Positions 16,879-27,073 of a stretch of 52,124 nt of DNA are shown here, piece by piece (position 1 is the stretch's first letter; every line of letters starts with the position of its first letter). The translations under genes and the position numbers were made by a program. Origin of the DNA: Gemmatimonadota bacterium (GTDB lineage: Bacteria; Gemmatimonadota; Gemmatimonadetes; Gemmatimonadales; GWC2-71-9); assembly GCA_003221895.1 (NCBI GenBank), contig QHUJ01000142.1:1-52124 (forward strand), given 5' to 3'. The notes beneath the pieces are model-generated. The model worked only from the letters and a program-made list of their open reading frames with translations. It did no database searches and was not told where the DNA came from.

Positions 16879-19800
16879 CTAGCCGGCCGCTTTGCTCTTC
16901 CCCATGTACGCACGGACCAGCGGAACCGGCCGGCGCCGCATCAGCGCCGCGCGCAGCACATCCCGCTCTGCCGCCGGGACCTCCAGGAGGAATCGTTCGC
17001 CTTTTTCTTCGCCTTCTCGCACGACGACCGGCACGCCGTCGCGATACAGCACGCGGTTGCTGGTGATCGCCGGAACGGTCTCACCGTGAGTGAGGATCCC
17101 GACCAGGTTCAACGGATCCGCACCGCTCACCGCAACCAGTTCTCCTGCTCCGTTTTCCCTGCGGGTCGTTCTGAGCAGGCCGATTGCCTCCGGGAGGGCA
17201 TACTGCTCCCCTGAGAATCCACCCACGAACCTGCCGCCTCTGACCTCGCCGCGCGCTTCGAGCCGGCGATACACGCGAAGGATGTCGCGCCAGGGGGCCA
17301 GCAGGGTTTCGCGCTGCACCAACCGGCGGAACACGACGCCGTAGCGGCGCAGCAGCTGCCATGCGATTGCCTCGGCGACCTGCTCGTCGGGAATCGGCGG
17401 CCGCTCGTGCGTCCGCGACCAGCGGCCTGCCGTCTCGACGCCGAAGGGCGCTATGTGCCCGCGACGGCGGTACCCCCCGCCAATCGGCCGCCGCCGATCA
17501 GAAGGCACTAGCAACGCACGCAATCCCGCAAAGCTGTCGGATGAAACGAGGCCCCAGGCGACGAGCTCGCCGAGGCCTTTCTCGACTTCAGTGCGCAGCA
17601 AGCCAGTGGCGTTGACGAGATCGCCAAAGAATGAGGCGCCACGCTGCTCGAACGCTTTCAGGAGCGCTTTCCCAGTCGACGACAGCGGCAGCTCGGAAGG
17701 ATCGACCACGGGCGTGCCGGCGCGCCAGATCTCGCCGCGATCGCGCCGGAACAGGGCGATGGGGGTGCTCCGTACGGGACCCGCCTTGCGGTTCCGCGTT
17801 CCCACTTCCGCATTCCGAATTGCTGTCAGACGTCCCCACGCGATCTCACCGGACAGGCACAGCCCGTCGAGCCAGAGCGGATCGTAGTCCATCAGCCGCG
17901 AGGGCAGCACCTCCGATTCCCACGCTCCGGCCGCCAGCTCGTAGCCGTCGAGCAGATCGACGACCGCGGACAGACCTTCGGGGCCCTCCCCGCGGGAGCC
18001 CGGCGCAAGCCGCTGCCACTTGAACAGGAACCGCAGGAAGTCGGACGCCGACACCGGCTCGATCTCCTTGCGGAGCCGGTCGAGCGTGTAGCGATGAATG
18101 CGCGCCAGCAACCGTCTCTCGGACCACTCGATGCCCTCAACCCCGGGCGTGAAGCGGCCGCGCAGCGCGAAGCCTTCGTGCTCCAGCGCCGCCAGCGCGA
18201 AGTCGACGTCGCCCCGCTCCAGACCGAGCGCGCCGGCGATATCGGCGGAGTTGGTAGGACCAATGACCTCGAGCCGCCCGCGTACCAGCTCGCGAATGGC
18301 ATCCTCTTTGGTCCAGGTCTTGGCGGCCTCGCGCTCTGGGGGAATGACCGCCGGCACCCGTGTGGCCCCCGGGAATGCCGCGCTCACCATGGGCACACGC
18401 TCGGTCGCGATCCAGAGCCGGTCGTCCACCAGAGTGGCACGCCCGGCGCCGACGAGCTTCTCGAGCTCAGGCTTCCACTCCGGATTGCGCGCCGCGACTT
18501 CCGCGTCCGGGATGGCTCCCATCACCAACAACGCGTCGTGCAGCTCGTCCGCGTTGTCCGGATCGGGCCAGGCCTGCCCTTTCACCAGATCGATCGCCGA
18601 CTGATCGAGCTTGCCGAACTCGTCGGCCGTCTTCACATCGAGCCCGCGGCGCGTGATCACCGCCTGAGTCCGGCGCTCCTCGAGAGGGGCATCGTCGAGG
18701 AACGCATAGGGCCGGGCATTCAGTACTTCGTGGCACATGGGCGACGGCTCGCTCGTGTCGCGGGCAATCATCGTGAACTGTCCCGCTTCCATCCCTTCCA
18801 GGACGCGCTTCAAGCCCGGGAAGTCCATCGCCTCGAGCAGGCAGTCGGCGATGGTCTGATTCACGAGCGGATGGTCGGGGATTTCCCGGTCACCCACCAG
18901 GTTTTCGGGGCACGCGAGCTGGTCGGGGAAAACCGCGGCGACGAGGTCCTCGGCATCCATGCGCTGGAGCGGCGTCGGGACTTTACGGCCGCCTCGGAAG
19001 CGCAGCACGGCGAGAGCCCGGGTCGCGTTCCAGCGCCAGCGGGTCCCGAACACCGGTGCATCGAGCATCGCCTGCACCAGCAGGTGTTCGGCGGTCGCGG
19101 GTCTTAGGTACTGGAAGACATCCTCGAGCGGGAAGCTGTGTTGCGGGCCGAGCGAGAGCACGATGGCGTCCTCGGTCGCCGCGGCCTGCAGCTCGAAGTT
19201 GAAGCTGCGGCAGAATCGTTTGCGCAGCGCGAGACCCCACGCGCGATTGATGCGGCTACCGAACGGCGCGTGCAGCACGAGCTGCATCCCACCCGCTTCG
19301 TCAAAGAAGCGCTCGAGCACCAGGCATTTCTGAGTAGGGATGGTGCCAAGGATCTGGCGCGTCGCCGCGAGGTACTCCACGATCTGGCGCGCGCCGGCCT
19401 CGTTGATCCACAGCGTCTCGACCAGCCACTTGATCGCGCCCTCGGGATCGTCCAGGCGATCCGCCACATCCTGACGCAGCCGTGACACTTCTTCGGAGAG
19501 CTCATTGGTCCGTCCGGGCGCCTCGCCCAGCCAGAACGGCAACGTCGGCGGCTGTCCCTTCGCATCGGCGACACGTACCTGGCCCGACTCGACCCTGACG
19601 ATCTGGTAAGACGTGTTGCCCAGCTGGAAGATGTCGCCGGGCGTGCTCTCGATCGCGAAGTCTTCGTTCAACGTGCCGACAAACGTCTCGGTCGGCTCGA
19701 GAATGACCCGGTAGTCGCCCAGATCGGGAATCGCTCCACCCGAGGTAATGGAGGCGATTCGTGCTCCGCGACGGCCCTTGACCCGCTTGTTGATCCCGTC

Positions 19801-21207
19801 GTAATGGACGTGCGCGCTGCGTCGGCCGCGCCTCGTCGTGAAGCCCTCGGCCAGCATCTGGATCACATCGTCGAATTCCTTGCGCGTGAGATTGCGGTAC
19901 GGATACGCGGAGCGCATACGCTCGTACAGCGCGTTCTCGTCCCACTCTTCGCCAGCGGTCGCCGCGACGATCTGCTGAGCCAGGATGTCGAGCGGTTTCT
20001 CAGGAATGATCAACCGGTCGAGTCGCCCTTCGCGCGTCGCCCGGAACATCGCGGCACATTCGATCAGCTCGTCACGCGACAGCGGGAACAGGCGGCCTTT
20101 GGGAATTGCGCCGAGCCGGTGCCCTGCTCTGCCGACGCGCTGCAGCAACGTGGCGATCGACCTCGTCGAGCCGACCTGGATGACGAGATCCACGCTGCCG
20201 ATGTCGATTCCCAGCTCGAGCGACGCGGTGGCCACGAGGGCCTTTAACTCGCCCTTCTTGAGACGCTCTTCTGCCTCGAAGCGCTTTTCGCGCGACAGGC
20301 TGCCGTGATGACTGGTGACGTATTCCGCGCCAATCCGTTCCGAGAGCTGCATCGCGAGCCGCTCGGTGAGGCGTCGGGTGTTGACGAACACGAGTGTCGT
20401 GCGGTGCTGCGTGATCAGCTCGGCGATGCGGGTGTTCACCTCGTCCCACACCTCGGCCGCCATCACCGCTTCGAGCGGCGACGACGGAATCTCGAGCGCG
20501 AGGTCCATAGTGCGGATGTGCCCGGCGTCGACGATCGTGGGGAGCGGCTGATCGGTGCCGACGAGGAACTGAGCGATTTCCTCTATGGGCCGCTGCGTGG
20601 CGGACAGCCCGATCCGCTGGGAACGCTTGCCGGTCAGCGCATCGAGGCGGGCGAGCGACAGGGTCAGGTGGCTGCCCCGCTTGTCCCGCGCGACCGCGTG
20701 AATCTCGTCGACGATCACGGTCCGCACCGACCGCAGCATCTCGCGGGCGCGCTCGGATGTGAGAATCAGGTAGAGCGATTCGGGCGTGGTGACCAGGATG
20801 TGGGGTGGGCGCTTGAGCATCGCCTGCCGCTCGGACTGCGGCGTGTCGCCCGTACGGAGGAGAGTCCGTACCTCAACATCGGGAAGCCCCTCCGCTCGCA
20901 TCCGGTCACGGATCTCGGCCAGTGGCTCAGACAGGTTCTTCTGAACGTCATTTGAAAGCGCTTTGAGAGGCGAGACGTACAGGACCTGGATTTCGTCCTT
21001 GAGCGTCCCTTCGAGCCCCTGGCGCACCAGCCCATCGATAGCAGAGAGAAATGCCGCGAATGTCTTACCGGAGCCCGTCGGGGCAGCGATCAGGACGTCG
21101 CCGCCGTTCTGGATGACGGGCCACGCCCTCTGCTGCGGCTCGGTGGCCTCGGAAAAGCGACCACCAAACCAGCGCTGGACGACAGGATGGAAACCGGCGA
21201 GGGACAT
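16879..21207 (-). CDS. lhr: Lhr-family ATP-dependent helicase
   Basis: Very large superfamily 2 DNA helicase (1442 residues, in the range of Lhr proteins), implicated in DNA repair. Walker A is APTGSGKTF (residues about 42-50), motif II is VDEIH, motif III is SATQR, and motif VI is QRVGRAGH. After the two RecA-like domains come the Lhr winged-helix and long C-terminal regions, ending near [15 protein letters not shown]. In the C-terminal part two in-frame inserts carry the short repeated peptide AEVxxRN ([10 protein letters not shown] and [12 protein letters not shown]). The start is ATG 21207; it diverges from a membrane protein gene 112 bases away. No operon partner. Confidence 0.95.
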   Translation of the reverse strand: MSLAGFHPVVQRWFGGRFSEATEPQQRAWPVIQNGGDVLIAAPTGSGKTFAAFLSAIDGLVRQGLEGTLKDEIQVLYVSPLKALSNDVQKNLSEPLAEIRDRMRAEGLPDVEVRTLLRTGDTPQSERQAMLKRPPHILVTTPESLYLILTSERAREMLRSVRTVIVDEIHAVARDKRGSHLTLSLARLDALTGKRSQRIGLSATQRPIEEIAQFLVGTDQPLPTIVDAGHIRTMDLALEIPSSPLEAVMAAEVWDEVNTRIAELITQHRTTLVFVNTRRLTERLAMQLSERIGAEYVTSHHGSLSREKRFEAEERLKKGELKALVATASLELGIDIGSVDLVIQVGSTRSIATLLQRVGRAGHRLGAIPKGRLFPLSRDELIECAAMFRATREGRLDRLIIPEKPLDILAQQIVAATAGEEWDENALYERMRSAYPYRNLTRKEFDDVIQMLAEGFTTRRGRRSAHVHYDGINKRVKGRRGARIASITSGGAIPDLGDYRVILEPTETFVGTLNEDFAIESTPGDIFQLGNTSYQIVRVESGQVRVADAKGQPPTLPFWLGEAPGRTNELSEEVSRLRQDVADRLDDPEGAIKWLVETLWINEAGARQIVEYLAATRQILGTIPTQKCLVLERFFDEAGGMQLVLHAPFGSRINRAWGLALRKRFCRSFNFELQAAATEDAIVLSLGPQHSFPLEDVFQYLRPATAEHLLVQAMLDAPVFGTRWRWNATRALAVLRFRGGRKVPTPLQRMDAEDLVAAVFPDQLACPENLVGDREIPDHPLVNQTIADCLLEAMDFPGLKRVLEGMEAGQFTMIARDTSEPSPMCHEVLNARPYAFLDDAPLEERRTQAVITRRGLDVKTADEFGKLDQSAIDLVKGQAWPDPDNADELHDALLVMGAIPDAEVAARNPEWKPELEKLVGAGRATLVDDRLWIATERVPMVSAAFPGATRVPAVIPPEREAAKTWTKEDAIRELVRGRLEVIGPTNSADIAGALGLERGDVDFALAALEHEGFALRGRFTPGVEGIEWSERRLLARIHRYTLDRLRKEIEPVSASDFLRFLFKWQRLAPGSRGEGPEGLSAVVDLLDGYELAAGAWESEVLPSRLMDYDPLWLDGLCLSGEIAWGRLTAIRNAEVGTRNRKAGPVRSTPIALFRRDRGEIWRAGTPVVDPSELPLSSTGKALLKAFEQRGASFFGDLVNATGLLRTEVEKGLGELVAWGLVSSDSFAGLRALLVPSDRRRPIGGGYRRRGHIAPFGVETAGRWSRTHERPPIPDEQVAEAIAWQLLRRYGVVFRRLVQRETLLAPWRDILRVYRRLEARGEVRGGRFVGGFSGEQYALPEAIGLLRTTRRENGAGELVAVSGADPLNLVGILTHGETVPAITSNRVLYRDGVPVVVREGEEKGERFLLEVPAAERDVLRAALMRRRPVPLVRAYMGKSKAAG
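17786..17822. repeat. GGAAGTGGGAACGCGGAA-type mini-repeat inside lhr
   Basis: On the minus strand this stretch reads as alternating CGGAA/GGAACGCGG words and encodes [11 protein letters not shown] related but more diverged stretch at about 18480-18518 encodes [10 protein letters not shown] in the same gene. Both keep the frame open. Confidence 0.5.
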
Positions 21208-21319
21208 ATTGACGCAACCTATGGCGAAGATTTACCGAAAGCGAGTCCGCACTACACCGTTGCAAACATGTTCAAACAGTGTCAAAGTATACAAAACAGC
21301 AGACCAAGGGGCTCCCACA

Positions 21320-22123
21320 ATGGCCGAGCATGCCCAGCCGATCGCCACCTACCGGGAGTTTCTCACGGCGCTCCTGAGCGATCGCGAGCGCTTCTTCGAG
21401 GAGGTCGTCGACACCGTCGCCCTCCCCGCCAAGCTGCGATACGCCGTCGTCACCATCATCGGGCTCTCTGCCTTCTTCGGCCTCGTCGCGGGCGCCTACT
21501 CCGGGCCGGCGCAAGCACTGTCCTCGGCAATCAAACTGCCGTTCCTGTTCTTCGCAACATTCCTCATTTGCTTCCCGGCATTCTTCGTCGTGCAGGTGCT
21601 CGTCGGCTCTCGCTTGCGTCTGCTACAGGTCACTGTACTGATGTTCGGCTCACTTGCGCTCACTTCCGTGCTCCTCGCCGCGCTCGTGCCGATCACGCTC
21701 TTCTTCCTGGTCACCGGGTCGAACTACTACTTCCAGCACCTGTTGAACATTGCGATCGCGGGCGTCGCCGGTCTATTCGGGCTCTACGCACTTCATGAAG
21801 GCTTGAGCCTGGTCTGCGAGAAGCGTGGCGTCTACCCGAGAAAAGCGCTCACTATCATGCGGGTCTGGGCTGTGTTGTTCGCATTCGTCGGTATTCAGCT
21901 GGCGTGGAACCTTCGCCCCTTCCTCGGCGACCGCAGCGAGCCATTCCGCATCATCGGCAACTACCAGGGCAACTTCTATACGGCGATCCTCTATGCCACG
22001 AAGCAGCTGCTCGCGGGCGACCAGCGCCCGGCCGCCCCTGGGACGCCGGCCGCGCCGCCGCAGCAATATCGGCGACTCCCCTTCGACACGGCGGCCGACA
22101 CCGCCCGCTCCCGTCGCCCATGA
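21320..22123 (+). CDS. Multi-pass membrane protein, unknown (Yip1-like)
   Basis: 267 residues with about six hydrophobic segments between residues 40 and 205, an N-terminal cytoplasmic helix (TYREFLTALLSDRERFFEEV) and a Pro/Ala/Arg tail. The layout resembles Yip1/DUF-type integral membrane proteins of unknown role. ATG 21320 is preceded by AAGGGG at good spacing. The upstream gap to lhr (21208-21319) is AT-richer, with TATACA at about 21289 that may belong to a promoter. The stop overlaps the next ATG (ATGA), so the small HTH protein is translated with it. Confidence 0.8.
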   Translation: MAEHAQPIATYREFLTALLSDRERFFEEVVDTVALPAKLRYAVVTIIGLSAFFGLVAGAYSGPAQALSSAIKLPFLFFATFLICFPAFFVVQVLVGSRLRLLQVTVLMFGSLALTSVLLAALVPITLFFLVTGSNYYFQHLLNIAIAGVAGLFGLYALHEGLSLVCEKRGVYPRKALTIMRVWAVLFAFVGIQLAWNLRPFLGDRSEPFRIIGNYQGNFYTAILYATKQLLAGDQRPAAPGTPAAPPQQYRRLPFDTAADTARSRRP

Positions 22124-22353
22124 CGCGCGATGGGCGCCCCCGCGACAACGAGATCCTCACCATTGAGGATGTGGCGTCGTACCTGCGGCTCACTCCCCAG
22201 ACGATCTATCGCTGGGCGCAGGAGAAACGGATCCCTGCCGTTAAGCTCGGCAAGGAGTGGCGTTTTCGCAGGAGCATCATCGACGCGTGGCTGGATGAGC
22301 AGATTCTCGGGGACGACTCCGGGTTCGGCCATCTCAAAAAGCAGAGCCTCTAG
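22120..22353 (+). CDS. Excisionase-type helix-turn-helix DNA-binding protein
   Basis: 77 residues with the MerR/excisionase-like HTH: LTIEDVASYLRLTPQTIYRWAQ, then the wing KRIPAVKLGKEWRFRRSIIDAWL. The wing sequence IPAVKLGxEWRF is the family hallmark. ATG overlaps the stop of the membrane protein gene. A free-standing copy without an integrase nearby argues for a regulator rather than a phage excisionase; what it regulates is unknown. Confidence 0.9.
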   Translation: MTRDGRPRDNEILTIEDVASYLRLTPQTIYRWAQEKRIPAVKLGKEWRFRRSIIDAWLDEQILGDDSGFGHLKKQSL

Positions 22354-22366
22354 CTCCTTGACCTCC

Positions 22367-23518
22367 ATGATGCGTCCGTCGTTTGCGTTGCCCCTGCTGA
22401 TTGCCGCATTGACTCCCGGCGCCGCATTGCGGTCTCAGCATCCCGACAACTCTGTCCGAGTGGCTCTCGGATTTGGAGTCGATACGCTTGGCACGAGTCG
22501 CGAGATCTTCGCGCTGTGGCGCAACTACCTCTCAAGTGGCCCCGGATGTTCGCAACAGAGTTCCTTGTGGGCGCCGAGTGAGCTGGCGCAGTGGTCTGTG
22601 GTTGATCTCTTGTGCAGCTATGTGTATCAGGGGTTCTCGAGATTCACGGTCGTTCACCTTGCTCCCGCGGTTGGTCTAGACAGCACCTACATGATTCGCA
22701 CGCTTGTCGCCACCGTGTCGGACTCTGCGAGGGACGTTTACCCGCTCGCACTCTTTCGCGTCTACGCAACGCGGGAGCAGGGGCGCTGGGTGCTTGCCAA
22801 CGCCCTCCCTCGTCTCACCAGGGACTGGAACCACGAAGGGATCGGGCGTGTCCAATTCGTGTTTCCCGCAACTCGCCGCTTCGCGCGTGATCGTGCTGCG
22901 GCAACGTCCGCCTTTGTCGACTCGCTTGCTGCAGCCTTCCAGGTATCGCCACCGGCTAGCATCGGATACTACTTCACTAATGATCTCATCCAGACCCTGA
23001 GCGCAGCCGGGCTCGAGTTCTTCCCTCTCGGGGCGGACACGGTCGGAGGTAGAGCCGATACTATCAACCGTCTGGTCTTCGTCGGATCGTCCAGTCGCGG
23101 CGAGGAATATCGGCACGAACTCGCGCACGTTGTGCTTGGGCCCTTCCTCGCTCCGTTCAGGCCAGCGGGCCTGGTTCAGGAAGGATTGATGACGTGGACT
23201 GGTGGCTCAGCAGGGCTGACCTTCAACCAGCTCATGCCGGCGCTCAATGGATATCTCAGTACCCACGCTGATTTGACGCTCGCGAGCATACTCACAGACC
23301 CGCCATCACGAACGGGCACGCTCGACGTTGGGTATGATGGTCTCGCGGTCCTCTGCAAGATGGCGTACGACGCTGGCGGGCTTCCAGCCATCCGCGAGCT
23401 AGCGGGGGCCGGCCGTGAACCGCGCGCGGTCCTCGGCGCCGCCGCGCGCATTCTCAAGGTTTCGGAGAGTCAACTCGATACGCTATGGCGCCGGCGCGTC
23501 GCTGATTTGGCGCGCTAG
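22367..23518 (+). CDS. Exported HExxH metallopeptidase-like protein
   Basis: 383 residues with an N-terminal signal (SFALPLLIAALTPGAALRSQ). The C-terminal half holds a gluzincin-type zinc site: RHELAH gives His250, Glu251 and His254, and Glu272 in VQEGLMTW is 18 residues downstream, the right place for the third ligand. This matches peptidase MA-like proteins. The N-terminal half is not recognised. ATG 22367 is followed at once by another ATG. It sits 13 bases behind the HTH gene. Codon choice looks slightly less GC-rich than the neighbours. Confidence 0.78.
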   Translation: MMRPSFALPLLIAALTPGAALRSQHPDNSVRVALGFGVDTLGTSREIFALWRNYLSSGPGCSQQSSLWAPSELAQWSVVDLLCSYVYQGFSRFTVVHLAPAVGLDSTYMIRTLVATVSDSARDVYPLALFRVYATREQGRWVLANALPRLTRDWNHEGIGRVQFVFPATRRFARDRAAATSAFVDSLAAAFQVSPPASIGYYFTNDLIQTLSAAGLEFFPLGADTVGGRADTINRLVFVGSSSRGEEYRHELAHVVLGPFLAPFRPAGLVQEGLMTWTGGSAGLTFNQLMPALNGYLSTHADLTLASILTDPPSRTGTLDVGYDGLAVLCKMAYDAGGLPAIRELAGAGREPRAVLGAAARILKVSESQLDTLWRRRVADLAR

Positions 23519-23532
23519 CCATCACCGCCTGG

Positions 23533-24768
23533 TTAAAAAACCGTCTTGTCCGTCCTTCGCTCCAGCTTTTCGAAGAACTTTTCGATGACGGGCCACTGCG
23601 CGCCGACGTCCTCGTAACCCGCTTCGACGAGGAGCGAAGTGTGCTCGGGGTGAAACAGCAGGAACCCGAGCATTGCCGCGGCCCCCGCCCTGTGCCCGCC
23701 AATCGCTCGAACCAGGTGCCGCACACTCGCCGGCAGCAGGTGTGTCTTGCCCACCGCGAGCGCGGCCAGGTCGCGTGTGGGGTGCAACATCAGCAGCTCG
23801 ACCGCTCGCAAGCCCGTGGGAGCCGGCTGCCCTTCCGGGAACGCGGCCAGAATATTGTTGATGCGATCCAGCCGCTCGGCATCGGCTTCCATCGCGTCGA
23901 GGAAAATCGCGTCGAACAGCAGACCCACGGCTTCAGCGGCGGTGGGGGAAACCATCTCCTGCGTTGGCACATGCGCGGCTCGCGGGGTCCGCAGCCCGAT
24001 CGCCAGGACGGCGCGAGCGCCGAGATGGAGCGCAGGCGCGAGCGGCGCCATCTGACGCACGCTCCCGTCGCCGTAGAACTCGTCTCCGATCCGAATCGCG
24101 GGAAACACCAGCGGCAGAGCCGCTGAAGCCATCACGTGGTCGAACGAGATTTCCGTCCGCACCGCCAGGCGCTGCACGCGCTCCCACATCGGGATCTCCG
24201 GCGCCGCTTGCACGAACGACACCGAGCGGCCGCTCGTGTACGACGTCGCGTTGATCGCGACAGCCCGCAGTCGTTGGTTGGCGATGTTCGCGGTGATACC
24301 GCGCAAGTTGGCGCCGCGCGACAAGAACTCCCGGAGCGGCGTGGTGTCCGCCAACCCGCGCACGCCTCCCGCCCCACCTCCACCCCCCAAACCGGTGACG
24401 CTCGCCAGTCCCTTACGCGCCAGGGAGGCGATCAGACCAAAAAGCCGTAGTCGGAAGACGCCCTCACTCGTGAGCCCCGCCCACGCGTCGCGCAAACCGG
24501 CCACGGCCTCGCCGAGAGCGCCGAGATGGGCCGCCAGGTAAACCGTGTTGATCGCGCCCACTGACGTTCCGGCGATGATCGGGAAGGCGAGGCCCGGCAG
24601 GCGCTCCGCGAGTCCCGCGAGGACTCCCACCTGATACGCCCCCCGCGCGCCACCACCGCCCAGCACGAGCGCGAGATGTGACGAGTAGCGCCACACTCCC
24701 GACGGGCGCTCGTCCGGCCTCGTGAGGTCGATCGGCCGCGCCGAGGGGATATGGTGGACGGGACTCAC
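23533..24768 (-). CDS. Patatin-like phospholipase
   Basis: Cytoplasmic or peripheral lipid acyl hydrolase with a Ser-Asp dyad. The oxyanion loop GGGGARGAYQ is at residues 37-46, the nucleophile elbow GTSVG puts Ser69 in place, and the Asp is in GDGSVRQMAPL (DGS instead of the commoner DGG). Length 411. It is the last gene of a minus-strand run with IspH six bases upstream. The Gly/Pro-rich stretch GGGGGAGGVRG in the middle is a low-complexity loop. Confidence 0.92.
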   Translation of the reverse strand: MSPVHHIPSARPIDLTRPDERPSGVWRYSSHLALVLGGGGARGAYQVGVLAGLAERLPGLAFPIIAGTSVGAINTVYLAAHLGALGEAVAGLRDAWAGLTSEGVFRLRLFGLIASLARKGLASVTGLGGGGGAGGVRGLADTTPLREFLSRGANLRGITANIANQRLRAVAINATSYTSGRSVSFVQAAPEIPMWERVQRLAVRTEISFDHVMASAALPLVFPAIRIGDEFYGDGSVRQMAPLAPALHLGARAVLAIGLRTPRAAHVPTQEMVSPTAAEAVGLLFDAIFLDAMEADAERLDRINNILAAFPEGQPAPTGLRAVELLMLHPTRDLAALAVGKTHLLPASVRHLVRAIGGHRAGAAAMLGFLLFHPEHTSLLVEAGYEDVGAQWPVIEKFFEKLERRTDKTVF

Positions 24769-24774
24769 TGCAAG

Positions 24775-25977
24775 TTACTGCAGGCTCAAGCCGCGCAGCG
24801 CCGCGATACGCTCGATCGTTTCACCGATCTTGTTGTTGGGCGTCGAGGCTCCGGCCGTGATGCCGATCGTCAGCCGGCCGCCGGGCAGCCACCGCTCACG
24901 GCGCTCTTCTGTGGCATGGATACCGACCGGGCGGTGCCGGATGCTCCCGTTCTCGAGATCGATGCACGCGGCGTCTTCGATGTGGTATGTCGCAACCTTC
25001 TCGTTGCAAATGGCGGCGAGGTGCGTGGTGTTGCTCGAGTTGTACCCGCCGATCACTACCATCAGGTCGAGCGGCTCGGCGATGAGCTTGAGTACCGCGT
25101 CTTGCCGCTCTTGCGTCGCCGAGCAGATCGTGTCGAAGGTGCGGAAGTGCTCGTTGACGGAGGCGTCGCCCCAGCGGCGGCTCATGCTCTTGCGCACTTC
25201 GGCCGCAATTGCGAGTGACTCGCCCGACAGCATCGTCGTCTGGTTGGCCACGCCTACATGTAACAAATCGCGGTCGGGATCGAATCCCGGTGACATCTTG
25301 CCCTTGAAGTGCGTCAGGAACTGCGCCCGGTCTCCCGCTCCCTCGATGTAGTCGCACACCGTACGTGCTTCGGTCATGTCGCGCACGACGAGGTACTTCC
25401 CGCCCGAATACTTGTTCACCTGGCTGGACGTTGCCTTGGTTTCTTCGTGGTAGTTCTTGCCGTGAATCAGGGCGGTAAAGCCATCGCGCGCGTAAGACTC
25501 CACGCGCTTCCAGACGTTGAGCACCGAGCCGCACGTCGTATCGACCAGCACGCAACCGATCGCGCGCAGCCGCTCGAAATCGCGGACCGTAACGCCGAAC
25601 GCGGGAAGAATCACCACGTCGTCGGCGGTCACGGCGCTGAAGTCGAACTCGCCGTCGTGAAGCTCGGGCCGATGAAGGAAGTCCACGCCCATAGCCTGGA
25701 GCTTCTGATTGACGTGCGGATTGTGAATGATTTCGCCGACGAGGAACGTGCGCTTGCCGGGGAACTTGGTGCGCGTTTCGTAGGCGTATTCGACGGCTCG
25801 GTCGACGCCGTAGCAAAACCCGAATTCGCCAGCCAGACGGAACGTGAGGTCTCCCACCCCCAACGTGTAGCCCGACGCGCGGATCGCGTCGACGACTCGG
25901 CTGTGATAGTCGGCTGCGAGAGCACCCTCGATGGCGCCCTTGAGTCCAAATCCTTTGCGAAAGTAAGTCTGTTCCAC
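24775..25977 (-). CDS. ispH: 4-hydroxy-3-methylbut-2-enyl diphosphate reductase
   Basis: Last enzyme of the MEP isoprenoid pathway: a [4Fe-4S] reductase that turns HMBPP into IPP and DMAPP. The three cluster cysteines are Cys55 (GFCYGVDRA), Cys149 (TTCGSV) and Cys285 (TICSATQERQ); HEET near residue 178 holds the catalytic Glu region. At 400 residues it belongs to the long type known from cyanobacteria and plastids rather than the ~315-residue proteobacterial type. Gaps to the genes on either side are 4 and 6 bases, so it is inside the operon. Confidence 0.96.
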   Translation of the reverse strand: MEQTYFRKGFGLKGAIEGALAADYHSRVVDAIRASGYTLGVGDLTFRLAGEFGFCYGVDRAVEYAYETRTKFPGKRTFLVGEIIHNPHVNQKLQAMGVDFLHRPELHDGEFDFSAVTADDVVILPAFGVTVRDFERLRAIGCVLVDTTCGSVLNVWKRVESYARDGFTALIHGKNYHEETKATSSQVNKYSGGKYLVVRDMTEARTVCDYIEGAGDRAQFLTHFKGKMSPGFDPDRDLLHVGVANQTTMLSGESLAIAAEVRKSMSRRWGDASVNEHFRTFDTICSATQERQDAVLKLIAEPLDLMVVIGGYNSSNTTHLAAICNEKVATYHIEDAACIDLENGSIRHRPVGIHATEERRERWLPGGRLTIGITAGASTPNNKIGETIERIAALRGLSLQ

Positions 25978-25981
25978 GCGG

Positions 25982-27073
25982 TCAATCTAACTGCACACCG
26001 CGGCCTCCGCGGACCGCGTCCAGCACGCGCTGGACCTGCCAGCCATCGCGGAACGTCGCGGGTTCTCCCTGGGGATGATCGCCCTGGATCACGCGGACCA
26101 TGTCGCGCAACAGCCGGACGAACGACCGCGCCCACATGTTGTTCGGCCGCATCTTGTCGGAAAGATCGTCGGGAGCCGATATGTCCTCCAGCGGCCCGCC
26201 CGCTTTCCCGATCTCGAGCTTCGTCTCACCGGTGAGGAGCAGCGTTGCCTCGCTGCCGGTCATCTGCCCCAGATGACCGCCGCCGTGATGCGCCACGGTG
26301 CTCAACGTGATGGTTGCGATCGCGCCGCTCGTGGTACGGAGGACGCAGCTGGCGAAGTCGTCGGCAGTGACCGGTCGCGCTGCGCCCGCCTCGTCCGTTC
26401 GCTGCTTGACGAACGTCTCCGTCAAGCCGGCCACATACGTGATCTCACCGCCGCTCCAGAACCGGCACAAGTCGATGAGATGCGATCCCACGGCACCGAG
26501 AATGCCTCCGCCGCGCGCCGCGTCGAACCACCAGTTCCACGGAGCGTCGAACGTTTGCGGCCGACCATCGCCGCGCAGATACGGCTTCAACGACAATTCG
26601 ACGTGGCGCAGCTCGCCGATCGCGTCGGAGCGGATCAATTCGCGGGCGCGGCGCCGGTTCGGTTCATAGCGCAATTCGTGGTCAAGCCACGCGACGCTGT
26701 CGGGATGCTCTAAGGATGCTGCCACCATCTGGAACGCCTCGTACCCATCGATCGCCATCGGCTTTTCGCACAGCACATGCTTCCCCGCGTGGAGCGCGGC
26801 GATGGCGTAACGAGCGTGGGTGTCCGGCGTCGAAGAGACCACGACGAGATCCACGTCCTCCGACCGCGCCAGCTCGACGCCGTCGTCGTAGACTCGCGCT
26901 ATTCCGAACTCACGAGCGACCGCTTCGGCATTGGCGCGGTGCCCGCTGGCGATCGCGGTTGCCTTGGCACCCGGGACGAACGCGAGGGCAGGCAGCTGCA
27001 CGCGACGCGCGAAGCCGGAGCCGATGAATCCAACGCGAACGGTTGCCGGCTGAGTCACGGTTGGTACCGGCAC
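25982..27073 (-). CDS. Gfo/Idh/MocA family oxidoreductase
   Basis: NAD(P)-dependent dehydrogenase, often on sugars or inositols. The N-terminal Rossmann fold starts VRVGFIGSGFARR (GxGxxxR-like), and the family signature EKPMA occurs in GKHVLCEKPMAID. The C-terminal domain contains GGGILGAVGSHLIDLCRFW, with the His-containing catalytic strand. 363 residues, GTG start at 27073, overlapping the upstream lipoprotein gene by 19 bases. Substrate unknown. Confidence 0.92.
   Translation of the reverse strand: MPVPTVTQPATVRVGFIGSGFARRVQLPALAFVPGAKATAIASGHRANAEAVAREFGIARVYDDGVELARSEDVDLVVVSSTPDTHARYAIAALHAGKHVLCEKPMAIDGYEAFQMVAASLEHPDSVAWLDHELRYEPNRRRARELIRSDAIGELRHVELSLKPYLRGDGRPQTFDAPWNWWFDAARGGGILGAVGSHLIDLCRFWSGGEITYVAGLTETFVKQRTDEAGAARPVTADDFASCVLRTTSGAIATITLSTVAHHGGGHLGQMTGSEATLLLTGETKLEIGKAGGPLEDISAPDDLSDKMRPNNMWARSFVRLLRDMVRVIQGDHPQGEPATFRDGWQVQRVLDAVRGGRGVQLD

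Noticed and set aside
23519-23532. GGTTAAAAAACC as bidirectional terminator between convergent genes
   Set aside because: The stem is only four base pairs, too weak to call.
24750-25816. Long frames opposite or overlapping ispH
   Set aside because: Arg-rich shadows typical of GC-rich coding DNA; the IspH motifs are in the chosen frame.
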